Part shown: one piece after another, positions 1-9,598 of the stretch
How the letters are laid out: the number at the start of each line of letters is the position of its first letter
How positions within the stretch are numbered: the first letter of the stretch is position 1
From: Sphingobacteriales bacterium
Lineage (GTDB): Bacteria > Bacteroidota > Bacteroidia > Sphingobacteriales > Sphingobacteriaceae
DNA length: 64,000 nt
Assembly: GCA_028288165.1 (NCBI GenBank)
Contig: JAQBOG010000023.1
Location: 1 to 64,000, forward strand
Reading direction: 5' to 3'
The notes under the pieces: generated by a model
The model's database searches: none
What the model was told of the DNA's origin: nothing
What the model saw: the letters and a program-made list of their open reading frames with translations, nothing else
Program-made: the position numbers and the translations under genes

Positions 1-35
1 TGCAATCCCTAACGCAAAACCTAGCAAGTTTATAA
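1..35 (-). repeat. Intergenic hairpin repeat, truncated copy at window edge
   Basis: The first bases carry the terminal module CCCTAACGCAAAACCTAGC found at the end of the complete copies near 29.5, 36.7 and 59.2 kb. The hairpin and the second arm lie outside the window. The canonical motif (GCGTTAGGGATTG) reads on the minus strand. About 280 further bases follow before the first gene, and I see no other feature in them. Confidence 0.75.
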
Positions 36-315
36 AAACGCATTTATAATCCGTCTTTATGAGTCTCACCAAACGTTTAAAGTCTAATTCAAGTCAACAG
101 CTATTCGCTGTGCTTTTAATTAATTGATATTGGCATGTTCCCAAATTTACTTTACCAATTGGAATTTTAATCACAGCCAACAACAGATTCCACCCGAGCT
201 ATTTAGCCCCCGGCTTCGTTATTTTGGGCGATAATATATTTTCTTTAAGCTGTACAAATAGCTTAAATAAGCATGGCTTTTGATATCAGACAACCACAAC
301 TTTTGTATAAATTAT

Positions 316-579
316 ATGAAGATAAGCAACGAAATTATTGGGATTGTGGCAGGTGTACTTACATCCACCTCTATGCTTCCTCAAGTATATAAAACGATCA
401 AAGAAAAAAATGCGGAGAATATCTCACCATTTATGATCATCATACTCATGATAGGCACCGGAACCTGGATCTATTACGGCGTTTTAAGAGATGATATTCC
501 CATTATAGCCACAAATGCCTTTTCTACGCTGGTAAGTTGTGTTATGCTGATTTGTAAAGTGAAGTTCAGTTCGAAATAA
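316..579 (+). CDS. SemiSWEET-type sugar transporter (PQ-loop/MtN3 family)
   Basis: An 87-residue membrane protein with three predicted transmembrane helices (about residues 5-25, 36-56 and 60-82). The first helix ends in the family's PQ motif (MLPQVYKTIKEKNAENISPF). SemiSWEETs are half-size sugar uniporters that dimerise in the inner membrane, and this length is typical. An in-frame ATG lies 36 bases upstream, but its extra residues (MISDNHNFCINY) are polar and unlike the family, so the ATG just before KISNEII is preferred. The gene stands alone on the plus strand. The family call is firm; the substrate cannot be read from sequence. Confidence 0.88.
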   Translation: MKISNEIIGIVAGVLTSTSMLPQVYKTIKEKNAENISPFMIIILMIGTGTWIYYGVLRDDIPIIATNAFSTLVSCVMLICKVKFSSK

Positions 580-1170
580 GGGGTTAATATGGTGTAGAAG
601 TTTATCGCAGAAAACTACCCCCGACCCCTCCTAAAACAGGATGTGAGGTATGGCTGGTATAGCTAATTTTATATTTATTTTGGCGAAAGGAACCTGAAAT
701 TCTTACTTCGCTCTACCTGACAAGGATATTGAAAACCAAGAAAGAAGGCGTCCGGAAATCACTGGAGGACTTTTACTGCCAGGAGCACCTGTTTGCATTG
801 GGCCATACTTTTAAGACCTTGGAGTATTATAATAACCTAAGCAGGGGAGTGCGATGCATGGAGAAACAGCTCCTGTTAATAACTAAAGACAAGGATACTA
901 TTGACACACCTAAGGCAAACCCATTGGTTATCATAAACCCGAAAAAGAGGACCTTCATCAACCTTTACCAAAAGTAAGCGATGGCAAAGACCCTATCGGC
1001 ATTGCTGGAATTACCGGCTACGGTTTTTTAAAGATAATGAGCGAAGTAAATTATGGTTTTGGGAATGATTTTCTGATTAAAATTATTAAATAAAAGAATT
1101 ATTAAATTGAATTGGACAAATGCAAGTATCCGGATCCTATTGAAAAATAATCCAAACACAAGCAATTAAT

Positions 1171-1233
1171 ACATCCGTGTATTCAGCACAGACTGATTTA
1201 TAAACAAGCTGTACTGAATTCGGATGTTTTTTT
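1171..1233 (+). terminator. Long imperfect hairpin followed by a T tract
   Basis: ACATCCG (1171-1177) pairs with CGGATGT (1221-1227). Inside it ATTCAG (1181-1186) pairs with CTGAAT (1214-1219) and ACAG with CTGT, and seven T residues follow. This is the form of an intrinsic terminator on the plus strand, but no intact plus-strand gene ends nearby. It may serve the decayed frame at 729-1093. Confidence 0.5.
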
Positions 1234-1254
1234 AATGGCTAATAAATGCGTTAA

Positions 1255-1341
1255 CGATGGAAGTGATATCCTTTTTGGCCGTTAGGGGCAAGAGTAGGGC
1301 AGTCAAAAAGATATAGCGTACAGCGTGTTAAAACGCCCAAA
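1255..1341 (+). repeat. Intergenic hairpin repeat, Flavobacteriia-like variant
   Basis: The plan is GATGGAAGTGATATCC, then a hairpin (TTTTTGGCC...GTCAAAAA), then GATATAGCGTACAGCGTG, then AAAACGCCCAA. The arms before and after the hairpin resemble each other (GATGGAAGTGATA / GATATAGCGTACA), as in the other copies in this window. It lies between the doubtful frame at 729 and the convergent gene ending at 1367. Confidence 0.65.
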
Positions 1342-1366
1342 TCATATCACGTTAAAGCAAGCATGA

Positions 1367-1768
1367 TCATTTGCTGATGCTTTTATTAGCATCCTTAATT
1401 TGATTGAGCTCGTTCCTTAAAGCTTCTATTTCTGCCTGTTGTTCTTTAATCGATGCAACTAAAACAGGGATAAGACTTTCCATATCGATACTTTTAGCTT
1501 TTTTGGTGCGGTATTGGTTTTTGCCTGCCGGGACACTGATGTATCGGTTTTTAACAATTAGTGGGATAACCTTTTGTACCTCTTCCGTGTTAAAACCATA
1601 TTCATTCCCGTTTATTATTTTAGGTTGAAGCTGCTTAATATATTGCAAGGAGTTTTCAATATTTACCGTATTTGCACGCTGTTCGTCTTTAGAAGTTTGC
1701 GCAATTACAGTTGAAGAAAATATAAAAAAAATGCCAAATAGGCTCGAAATTATCTTGTAAGTGTTCAT
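1367..1768 (-). CDS. Small secreted protein with tail-fibre/S74-like chaperone remnant
   Basis: A 133-residue protein with a signal peptide (MNTYKIISSLFGIFFIFSSTVIAQ). Residues about 40-110 have the pattern YIKQLQPKIING.EYGF, a VQKVIPLIV segment, and a SIDMESLIPVLVASIKEQQAEI helix, which resemble the C-terminal intramolecular chaperone (peptidase S74) region of tail-fibre-domain proteins. The Ser-Lys catalytic dyad of true S74 domains is not evident. The C-terminus (about 103-128) is a predicted coiled coil. Small secreted proteins of this form are frequent in Bacteroidota and their role is unknown. It stands alone, with the next gene on the same strand 78 bases upstream. Confidence 0.7.
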   Translation of the reverse strand: MNTYKIISSLFGIFFIFSSTVIAQTSKDEQRANTVNIENSLQYIKQLQPKIINGNEYGFNTEEVQKVIPLIVKNRYISVPAGKNQYRTKKAKSIDMESLIPVLVASIKEQQAEIEALRNELNQIKDANKSISK

Positions 1769-1846
1769 TGAAATAAATTTGTTTGCATAGAAAATTCATT
1801 GGTTAAGCCTGCGCTTAAACATTCGTTAATATATTGGAAGAATTAA

Positions 1847-2149
1847 TTATGACAAATTAGGTGGCGGCGTAAGGACAGAAGGGAAGTGACTATTAATAAA
1901 AAAGATGTCCATTGTTGTTAAAGAGCCGGATACATGTACTGCTAGAATACAAAAGCTGAATAGACTAACTTTACTGAAATATTCTTTAAATAACTTTTCT
2001 TCTTTTTCTGATTCCTTTTTGCTTTCGTCTTCTATAGGAACAACAACTTTTGTAAGTGCAGTTTGATCATTGTTCACAAATATCGGTAACACAGGGATTA
2101 ATAACTTGGTCAGAAAAATAAAAAAAATTAAAAAACTCGCTAATTTCAT
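1847..2149 (-). CDS. Small hypothetical membrane-anchored protein
   Basis: A 100-residue protein with an N-terminal hydrophobic segment (residues 1-25), a charged Lys/Glu-rich middle (about 42-58) and a C-terminal FPSVLTPPPNLS motif. I do not recognise a named family. Short proteins with an N-terminal membrane segment and a terminal TPPP motif recur in Bacteroidota, often near outer-membrane efflux genes, but no efflux gene is present here. It lies 153 bases downstream of the outer-membrane operon on the same strand, and no terminator hairpin is obvious between them. Confidence 0.55.
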   Translation of the reverse strand: MKLASFLIFFIFLTKLLIPVLPIFVNNDQTALTKVVVPIEDESKKESEKEEKLFKEYFSKVSLFSFCILAVHVSGSLTTMDIFFINSHFPSVLTPPPNLS

Positions 2150-2302
2150 TCTACAGCTATTTCATAATACTTAGGACATGCATCCAAATTTGAGCAAAAT
2201 TAAAAAGAACTGAAAGGAAAATTAAACCGCTTATAGAATATTACGAAACAAAAACATTGCAACATGCAACCTTGAACATATTTAAACTAACAGGTGCTCT
2301 GG

Positions 2303-4684
2303 TTATTTCACCAAACCGTTAACTGCAAATTTTAACGTTTTGCTTCCTACCTTACCATTTGCACTGATACCTTGTAAAACCATAATATAATCTCCGCCTT
2401 GGTCTGATGTATAAAAGCTCACTGAGCCTTTACCATCTTTTCCGGTACTTACATTTGGCGACCAATACAGGGTGCTTCTTAAATCTGGAGTGTGATTTTG
2501 CTTACTGTCATCGCCGTACATAGGTGAGTAGAATTCCCTTTGCAATTGTAAACCTTCATAATCTACTATAGTTGCATTTTTATCGATTTCTAAACCTGCC
2601 AAATCTTTTTTATAAGTTGTGAAATTGGCAATACCATCGAAAACAAAAGGGCCGTAAAAATATTTTTTATCCACTACTTCTAAACGTTCCACTTTTAAAG
2701 GGTCTAAAGCGATCACTTTATTTCCGCTACTAAAAATAGGTACGCCATCAAATAATATAAAAGGGGCTTTCTCAAAAAACGTTTTATTGTCCATATCAAC
2801 CATCGATAGGGTGTACGTTTTCCTTCTTTTCGTTACATTAATTTCTGGAATATATTCTCTTAGAATCTCCTCCATGGTGGTAAATCGGACGTAATCATCT
2901 AATTTATAAGCCTTATTTGGGGTCCGGAAAAAGCCACTTGAATCAATTGACGGTAAAATCTCTCTTTTTAAATAGTCTCCGTTGTATACATTGCTTACTT
3001 GCATAACGAAACTATTGGTGGAAAGAGTTGGCAAGGAAATATTTGCTAAATTAAATGTTGGAAGTGATGAATTCGAATACTTATCTAGAAAAGGATTATT
3101 AATTTCAATTCTTGAAATACTATCTACATCTGTATCTGTTTGGGCAATCAGCTCATTACTGCCAAATAAATTTTTAGTATAAAATGATATTTCTCCATTT
3201 GCCTTGCTTCGGGAGCCATATAAATGAAATTTTTTCCCCGCAACTGACAAATAAACTAAATTGTCTTCTGAAGGGGATTCGGTGATCGAATTTACTAGTC
3301 GTCCGGTAATGATATGCCCATCTAACTCGGGTGAAAACGGATACGATTTCTTTTGATTAGTTAAGACATCATCCCATTTAAATCTGCTCCAACCGTGAGT
3401 AAGCATTAAGTTTTCGGTTGCTATTGGATCGTTATTGTTTAAATAATAATCCGGGTTTTCGATGTTGCCTTTGAGATTTGAGCTTAACCAAAAGTAGCTT
3501 GCAATATCAGCTTGCGGATTTTGGTTCATTGGGTCTGCACGGAAAACCGAGACTGATAATTGCGCTACTTGATCTTTTTTTAATTCATCTTTACCTGCAA
3601 TGCTAATAGTTACTTTTTTTCTGGATAAATATTCCGATTTATCAGTAACAGCATCTATGATAAGGGTTGCTGATGGTTTTTTAAAGTATACCCGTTCACA
3701 CAAGGGCTGGTTCGCTTTGTTAAAAACGGTAAAGTGAGAGATACCATCGCCTAAATTTGCAGAATCAACCATGAATTCCGCCTGGTTGTTGCTTAACCAA
3801 GCAGATTGCCTGGTTTTTGTTTGTTGGTGTCCGTGTATGAAAAGATAAATCGAATCTGTGTAGGATGTATTTGATTGGATTGTAATTTTAAGCTTTCCAC
3901 TGCGGCTATTATCTAATTGCATCACGTAACCCGTTTCTTGGATGGAGGGAATACTTTTACTGAAAGTTTTGCCCGATTCAGGTTTAATGATGGCCTTGTA
4001 GTAATTTTTAGCTTTTGGTGTAAAATAGAAGGTTCCCAATCCAAATTTATAAGGCTGAAAACGCACAATCGTATCATTGTTCTGATTAATTATAGCCCCA
4101 CTAAAACGAATGCCCTTACCTGTATCATCAACTGCTCTGAATGCTACTTTGCTTCTCAAATCGTTAATCAAATTACCACCTTCCGGAAAAAATTGCAAAG
4201 TATAGTCAGCTGGTGAATCATTTTTTGCCAGGGTTTCTTCTTTCAGTGTATTTACAATGGTTATGTTTTTTTCAAACAATAAATCAGGACTAAAATTTTT
4301 CATCCAATTAGTATAAGCCCTTAATGAATAATTTCCGGAACTAAGTGAAATGGGTAAATAAAATGATCCGCTTCCTGTACCTTTTTTTAAAGCGATTTTT
4401 GCCTGTAATATTGGCTTGTTATTTAAATCAAGTACTTCAACGTATGCAACCTTGCTAAAATCTATTAGCTGATGATTATCATTGTTCGTGTTATATAGTT
4501 TAAACCATAAAATATCTCCTGCTAAATAAAAATCTTTATCAGTTTGTACAAAGAGCTTTTCTTGTAAGGTATTTTCTTGGCTTAAAACATATTTGTTGTT
4601 GATCACCTGTATCGGCGATTGGGCAAATATGTGATAAGAGGTGATTATAAAAAGGGAAAGGATGACCGAAAATCTGTTTTTCAT
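2303..4684 (-). CDS. Large secreted MG2-domain protein, last gene of the TonB operon
   Basis: A 793-residue protein with a signal peptide (1-21, ending in FAQ). It opens with an EKLFVQTDKDFYLAGDILWF segment typical of the MG2 (macroglobulin-like) domain of Bacteroidota envelope proteins, followed by beta-sandwich repeats. Near residues 640-690 there is a plug-like segment (PFILFDGVPI..., ...LDPLKVERLEVVDKKYFYG) resembling the TonB-receptor plug, followed by a C-terminal beta-rich domain. It starts 12 bases after the DUF4249 gene. The family is often encoded with TonB receptors, and a role in substrate capture or surface assembly is inferred only. Confidence 0.8.
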   Translation of the reverse strand: MKNRFSVILSLFIITSYHIFAQSPIQVINNKYVLSQENTLQEKLFVQTDKDFYLAGDILWFKLYNTNNDNHQLIDFSKVAYVEVLDLNNKPILQAKIALKKGTGSGSFYLPISLSSGNYSLRAYTNWMKNFSPDLLFEKNITIVNTLKEETLAKNDSPADYTLQFFPEGGNLINDLRSKVAFRAVDDTGKGIRFSGAIINQNNDTIVRFQPYKFGLGTFYFTPKAKNYYKAIIKPESGKTFSKSIPSIQETGYVMQLDNSRSGKLKITIQSNTSYTDSIYLFIHGHQQTKTRQSAWLSNNQAEFMVDSANLGDGISHFTVFNKANQPLCERVYFKKPSATLIIDAVTDKSEYLSRKKVTISIAGKDELKKDQVAQLSVSVFRADPMNQNPQADIASYFWLSSNLKGNIENPDYYLNNNDPIATENLMLTHGWSRFKWDDVLTNQKKSYPFSPELDGHIITGRLVNSITESPSEDNLVYLSVAGKKFHLYGSRSKANGEISFYTKNLFGSNELIAQTDTDVDSISRIEINNPFLDKYSNSSLPTFNLANISLPTLSTNSFVMQVSNVYNGDYLKREILPSIDSSGFFRTPNKAYKLDDYVRFTTMEEILREYIPEINVTKRRKTYTLSMVDMDNKTFFEKAPFILFDGVPIFSSGNKVIALDPLKVERLEVVDKKYFYGPFVFDGIANFTTYKKDLAGLEIDKNATIVDYEGLQLQREFYSPMYGDDSKQNHTPDLRSTLYWSPNVSTGKDGKGSVSFYTSDQGGDYIMVLQGISANGKVGSKTLKFAVNGLVK

Positions 4685-4696
4685 TATAAATTATTT

Positions 4697-5806
4697 CTAT
4701 TTAATAGGCCAATAGTCAGGTCTGATGTTACTTCCCTTTAACCTACAGTCCACACATATTGCGTCTGCAATGAAAACACCTCCTGGTTTAGTGAAATTCA
4801 AAAATGCTTTGTCAGCGTAAGTGCTTGCGCTGTCAACGGGTATCTTTTCGAAGTTACATTCCTGTGGATAAGTCCATTCAGGAATTTCTCTTTTATCGAT
4901 AAAAATACGTCTCTGGCTCACCGTTCCAGCCAAAATATATCCTATTACAACTTCATTGGAAGAGGATACACAATGAACATTACTGCCTATTTCGGATGGT
5001 TGTGAATCAAATAAGCCGCCTATCTGCTCAGTATTTTTTTTCATGTTTCTATAATACTGATACCCTTTCTCACTTAATCCATATTGGAAAACCATAATAC
5101 TGTATTTAACATCTAATTTCGCTGATCCTGGATTTATGAATGTTATTGGATTTAAATTAATTTTGTTTTCAACAAGACCAGCCGAAGAGCCAATTAGAAT
5201 CCGGGTAGATTGATTATATGCCCAGCAATTAGTGATGTTAATAGTAGGATCACGTGTTATAAATTCACCATTTATATATTCCAGAGTCGATTGATAAAGA
5301 GATTGTATCTGCCAGGTTTCTTTATAATCCCACTTGTAATATTGGGTTTTATTCAGGGGATCATGGGTATTTACATATATCTGTACACCATCTTTTTCTC
5401 TTTTCCAACTCACAGTATCGATCTCAGGAGTTTGTTTTGAATCCAAATAATCTGACATGTATTCTTTTCCCTTTGTGCTGATATGCAGGCGATATTTAAC
5501 AGTACTTTTTAAATTATAAGTAGGAATTGTATAGACACCAGATGTTTGAGAGCCAGAATAAACAACCGTGCCATCTTCACCTTCTACAGATACCTCAGCT
5601 TCGGTTTCTGGACGAAAACCATCTGCTTCTTTTAAGCCAGAAGTCCTTGAAAGATTGACTGTTGTTTCGCCTCCTCCTGTGTTAATGTATCCTTCTACAA
5701 CTAAATAATTATTATTACCGGCTATTACCTCAGGCTCGAATGCCTCTTTACAGCCAAAAACACTAATTACACCAAATATGATAAAAAAGATTTTTCTGAA
5801 TTTCAT
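4697..5806 (-). CDS. DUF4249 outer-membrane lipoprotein
   Basis: A 369-residue lipoprotein. Its lipobox ends at Cys19 (VISVFGC). The mature N-terminus (AGNNNYLVVEGYINTGGGET) and the following beta-rich repeat match the DUF4249 family, which is almost always encoded next to a TonB receptor in Bacteroidota and is thought to act as its surface partner. It starts 3 bases after the receptor stop and ends 12 bases before the MG2 gene. Several cysteines near the C-terminus (CVDCRLKG, CNFEK) are typical of the family. The ligand is unknown. Confidence 0.9.
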   Translation of the reverse strand: MKFRKIFFIIFGVISVFGCKEAFEPEVIAGNNNYLVVEGYINTGGGETTVNLSRTSGLKEADGFRPETEAEVSVEGEDGTVVYSGSQTSGVYTIPTYNLKSTVKYRLHISTKGKEYMSDYLDSKQTPEIDTVSWKREKDGVQIYVNTHDPLNKTQYYKWDYKETWQIQSLYQSTLEYINGEFITRDPTINITNCWAYNQSTRILIGSSAGLVENKINLNPITFINPGSAKLDVKYSIMVFQYGLSEKGYQYYRNMKKNTEQIGGLFDSQPSEIGSNVHCVSSSNEVVIGYILAGTVSQRRIFIDKREIPEWTYPQECNFEKIPVDSASTYADKAFLNFTKPGGVFIADAICVDCRLKGSNIRPDYWPIK

Positions 5807-5809
5807 ATG

Positions 5810-8587
5810 CTAAAACCTAATATTATAATTTATAAAAGGCACTGCAGTGCCGAATATAGAAAGCTTATAACCATTTACTACGCCATTTTCTGAGGCAAAA
5901 TACGTAGAGAAAGCATTTTTTCTTCCGGTTAAATTGTATATGCCAATAGTCCAAGAATTATGGGTAAGCTGATGGATTTTATGATTTCCATCAATATTCA
6001 TTGAAACATCTGTACGGAAATAATCAGGAATGCGATACTCATTACGTTGAGAGTAAAATACTCTTTGCGATCCTGAATAATAGTAAGTGGCAATTGGAAG
6101 TGTAATAGGCCTGCCGGTACTGTATAGGGCATTAAGTGAAATACTGAACCGATGTGAAAACCGATAATTTCCTATAAAAGAAACATCGTGCGGCTTATCA
6201 TAGTTAGATGGATAAAAATTGCCTTGATTAATGGTTTCACCACTAGCCAAATCATCAGCTCTTAGCAAGGTACGTGAATAGGTATAACCTATCCAACCAT
6301 TTAGCTTACCTGTTAATTTCTTTACAAAAAACTCAACCCCATACGCTTTGCCTTTTGTATTGATCACATCTCGCTCTATAGTTGGATTTAAGAATAGATC
6401 AGCACCACTTTTATAATCCAAATAATCTTTTAACCGTTTATAGTATACCTCTACAGACGTTTCAATGGTATTATGTTTCAGGTTTTTATACAATCCAAGT
6501 GAAATTTGATCGCCATGTTGCGGTTTAATATTCGGGTCGCTCAACTTCCAAATATCGGTAGGCGACATCGAAACGGTGTTTGAAAGCATGTGAATATATT
6601 GCCTTAATGTATTGTAACCCGCTTTTACTGAGAAATCTTCCGTTATAGCAAATCGGCCTGAAAGACGGAATTCGGGACCACCGTATGTCTTAACAATTTC
6701 GCCTTTATTATAAGTAGTAGTATTTAATATGCTAGTTGAATCACGAGGTTGATTTGGCAAATAAGAATTAACCGTTTTTGGACCCAGATAATTAAACATA
6801 GAATATCTGATGCCTAGATTAAAAGAAATTTTGGGGGATAAGTCAAATCGATCACCAATATATGCGGCACTTTCTAAGCCTTGCTCTGCAGGTAATATTT
6901 TAGGAGTTACCAACGACTCATTAGACAATGGTTGAAGCGAGCCTGGTTGTAACTTATAATAGATGGTGCTTGCACCAAAATCTAGGGTATGCTTAGAATT
7001 TAAATAATAAGTGAAATCACTTTTTAAATTTGATTGGTTGATATTGAATTTAAGCTTGTAAGCAATGCCTGGATTTTTGTCTGTAAAACTTTGATATCTA
7101 TATTGATCAACTCCAGTAGTGATGATATTATACAGCTTATTGTTAAACACATGTTTCCATTTCACTGAAACATTTCTGTTTTGATAAGCAAAAGAGGTGT
7201 CGCTTCCTAAATTCGAGTTGTCATTACTTAAATATCCTGTAAAGTATATATTGTTTTTCTCGTTAATTTGATGATTTAGGTTTAGGTTTAAATCATAAAA
7301 AGAAGCATGCGAATTTTTTAGTCCCGATTTTACAGGTAATAAACCCAAAATCCAGTTAGAGTAAGTAGTTCTCGCACCAATCATAAATGAGGTTCTATCT
7401 TTTATGATCGGACCCTCCACATTGATTCGGCTGGTTAGCAAACCTAAACCTGCTGAACCGGCCAACTTCTTTTTATTTCCTTCGCGGCTATTGATATCAA
7501 GAACCGAAGATAGCCGGCCGCCATATTTTGATGGGATACTGCTCTTATAAAGTTCTACATCTTTAACAATCTCTGGATTAAAAGCAGAGAAGAAACCAAA
7601 AAAGTGAGAGGGATTGTAAATGGTTGCATCATTGAAAAGAATTAAATTTTGATCTGCAGCACCGCCTCTTACATTAAAACCTGTACTTGATTCGCCTACA
7701 GATTTTACTCCTGGAATGGTTAGTACAACACGTAATACATCGGCTTCGCCAAATACTCCAGGAACTTGTTTAATGGTTTTGATATCTACACGTTCAACAC
7801 CCATCTGAACCCTTGTGATATTTTTAACCTTATCTGCAGATATAACTACTTCTTTCAAAGTTAAAATCTGTTCTTGTACCTCTATATTTAATCGCCCGCT
7901 CGAATTCAATTTTACCTGCCTGCGTGTATCTTTTATACTTATTCTTTTAACATGCAGTATGTGTAAGCCGGCAGGGAGTGTCAGGGTATAAAATCCATAC
8001 TGGTCTGTAGTAGTTTCTGTTCTCGGGTTTTCTGTGTAAACAATCGCACCAACAACTGGTTCTCCTGTCTTTAATTCTTTAACATATCCTGCAAGCGTTA
8101 AATTTCCGTTTCCGGGATTCTGCGACTTACTTCCAATTTCATACAATTTGTTTTCTAAGGTGGCTCGTATTGGCGCTTTCTCGGTTACTGACAAATCCGC
8201 CAGTTCTATCTGCTCCTCCTGTTTGGTATTGCCCTTTATATGATTATCTGAAAACTGAGTAGGCAATTGAGCCAAAATCTGTTTACCCTTAGTTAAAAAA
8301 ACTAAGTTATTGTTGTGAATAAGATAATGGAAATCAGAAGATTTAAATACTTGATCTAATACAAACCTTAAAGGTTTTTTAGTAACGTCGATATTAATTT
8401 TCAAATTATCGAACTGTGCGGATTGATAGTAAAAATGATAGTCAGTTTGAGATTCAATTTGGGTAATAAATTCGTCTATTCGTAAGTTCTGGAAGTTTCC
8501 ACTAATAAGTCTGTTGGTGTCTTGAGTAAAAGCAGGGATGCTTCTAAAAAGAAAATAGAAAGTTAAAAGAAAGTATACTTTTTTCAT
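5810..8587 (-). CDS. TonB-dependent receptor with STN and carboxypeptidase-like domains
   Basis: A 925-residue outer-membrane receptor. The order is: signal peptide (1-21); STN/secretin N-terminal domain (about 24-105); carboxypeptidase-regulatory-like domain (about 165-240, LAGYVKELKTGEPVVGAIVY...DQYGFYTL); plug (about 255-370, with GVKSVGESSTGFNVRGGAADQ and SKYGGRLSSVLDI); and a beta-barrel ending in an aromatic residue (NYNIRF). An STN domain usually means signalling to a FecR/sigma pair, but none is adjacent. It is the second of four tightly packed genes. The substrate is not predictable; no SusD gene is present, so it is not a classical glycan locus. Confidence 0.92.
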   Translation of the reverse strand: MKKVYFLLTFYFLFRSIPAFTQDTNRLISGNFQNLRIDEFITQIESQTDYHFYYQSAQFDNLKINIDVTKKPLRFVLDQVFKSSDFHYLIHNNNLVFLTKGKQILAQLPTQFSDNHIKGNTKQEEQIELADLSVTEKAPIRATLENKLYEIGSKSQNPGNGNLTLAGYVKELKTGEPVVGAIVYTENPRTETTTDQYGFYTLTLPAGLHILHVKRISIKDTRRQVKLNSSGRLNIEVQEQILTLKEVVISADKVKNITRVQMGVERVDIKTIKQVPGVFGEADVLRVVLTIPGVKSVGESSTGFNVRGGAADQNLILFNDATIYNPSHFFGFFSAFNPEIVKDVELYKSSIPSKYGGRLSSVLDINSREGNKKKLAGSAGLGLLTSRINVEGPIIKDRTSFMIGARTTYSNWILGLLPVKSGLKNSHASFYDLNLNLNHQINEKNNIYFTGYLSNDNSNLGSDTSFAYQNRNVSVKWKHVFNNKLYNIITTGVDQYRYQSFTDKNPGIAYKLKFNINQSNLKSDFTYYLNSKHTLDFGASTIYYKLQPGSLQPLSNESLVTPKILPAEQGLESAAYIGDRFDLSPKISFNLGIRYSMFNYLGPKTVNSYLPNQPRDSTSILNTTTYNKGEIVKTYGGPEFRLSGRFAITEDFSVKAGYNTLRQYIHMLSNTVSMSPTDIWKLSDPNIKPQHGDQISLGLYKNLKHNTIETSVEVYYKRLKDYLDYKSGADLFLNPTIERDVINTKGKAYGVEFFVKKLTGKLNGWIGYTYSRTLLRADDLASGETINQGNFYPSNYDKPHDVSFIGNYRFSHRFSISLNALYSTGRPITLPIATYYYSGSQRVFYSQRNEYRIPDYFRTDVSMNIDGNHKIHQLTHNSWTIGIYNLTGRKNAFSTYFASENGVVNGYKLSIFGTAVPFINYNIRF

Positions 8588-8588
8588 A

Positions 8589-9326
8589 TTACTTAGCTGC
8601 TTGATCGTAATATCTAACAGTACTTAAAATTGATGCTTCTTTATGTTTTTTGCCAAATTTCAGCTTTTGGCTTTTAATAAACGTGGCACTAAGTTTATCA
8701 TGGGGTTTAAGCAATTTTAACAGGTCACTCTTCCCATTTATGAGATAATAAACATTATCCTTTCTTAGGTAATATTTGGTAGACTCGTTTATCTGTCTTT
8801 CTAAACCGGATGCTACCGCTTTTTCTTCGAGAGTTTTTGATCTTTTTGCCAAAAATTTTACTTTACCATCATATAACAAATCATAAAAACCAGCAGCGGG
8901 AGTGGTATTAACAGAATCCGCGTTTATTCGTATAAAGGTGTGACCCGAGATTGTAAAGCTTTCAACTCTTTCCGGATGCAAGCGGATGAAAAAGAAGTTA
9001 TCAAAATGCTGAATGATGAGATTTCCATCTACCAAATCATATAGGCTTTTTACATTTACATATGTCTTACCATCGTAAGTTATGGTGGCTGGCACAAATT
9101 CAGTAGTAATAAAACTTCTAATACCATCATTTATCATGAATGGGTACGGAAGATATTGAGTGCCATTATATAATGGATAAGTACTCTCAAACGAGTTGGG
9201 ATAAACAGTACCTATTCTATTATCGGCACTTTTTCGAATAGTAGTGTCGGAAGTTTGAGCGATTACTCTGAAACTAAAATGGACTAACAGTAAGGGTAAT
9301 AGAACCAGAAAGGTATTCTTATTCAC
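8589..9326 (-). CDS. Secreted protein of unknown function, first gene of the TonB operon
   Basis: A 245-residue protein with a signal peptide (1-24, ending in IAQ). The body has a YPLYNGTQYLPYPFMINDG segment and a basic C-terminus. Conserved aromatic patches (HFDNFFFIRLHPERVESF) and the beta-rich prediction suggest a periplasmic or surface fold, but I do not recognise a domain. Its stop is 1 base from the receptor start, so it is co-transcribed and presumably contributes to the same uptake or signalling role. It is the first gene of the operon, and the 270 bases upstream hold no clear promoter match. Confidence 0.75.
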   Translation of the reverse strand: MNKNTFLVLLPLLLVHFSFRVIAQTSDTTIRKSADNRIGTVYPNSFESTYPLYNGTQYLPYPFMINDGIRSFITTEFVPATITYDGKTYVNVKSLYDLVDGNLIIQHFDNFFFIRLHPERVESFTISGHTFIRINADSVNTTPAAGFYDLLYDGKVKFLAKRSKTLEEKAVASGLERQINESTKYYLRKDNVYYLINGKSDLLKLLKPHDKLSATFIKSQKLKFGKKHKEASILSTVRYYDQAAK

Positions 9327-9598
9327 AGGTTTGTAGTTGGAGTGATAATTATAGTGAAATTAATTTGGAAAAAAAATTATCTTTCGTATTGGTATGCATA
9401 ATTGCTGCAATTAATAACGAACTTATGCAGTTAAATTTATTGAATATGAGTATATAATCGGCCCTTTTTAGAACTTATCAAGGATTTATATTATAATCAA
9501 ATTTCAGCAATTAAATCAATGCGAACAGTCTAATTTCCAAAAGCTAAACCCCCCGTTTATACAACCACCAGAAAGTGCGATCAATTGAATACCGCTAA

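Larger units (their letters stand above)
597..1366. other. Gene-poor stretch with a doubtful reading frame and two hairpin features
   Basis: An open frame of 82 codons runs from a TTG at 729 to 977, with no recognisable domain and no good start. After its stop, another frame continues with plausible residues (LPKVSDGKDPIGIAG...) to about 1093, so this may be a decayed gene, but I cannot name it. A terminator-like hairpin (1171-1233) and an intergenic repeat (1255-1341) occupy the rest. Confidence 0.35.

Noticed and set aside
729-977. An 82-codon open frame with a TTG start
   Set aside because: No recognised motif, no ATG near the beginning, and the adjacent frame also looks partly coding, so I list it only as part of a gene-poor stretch.
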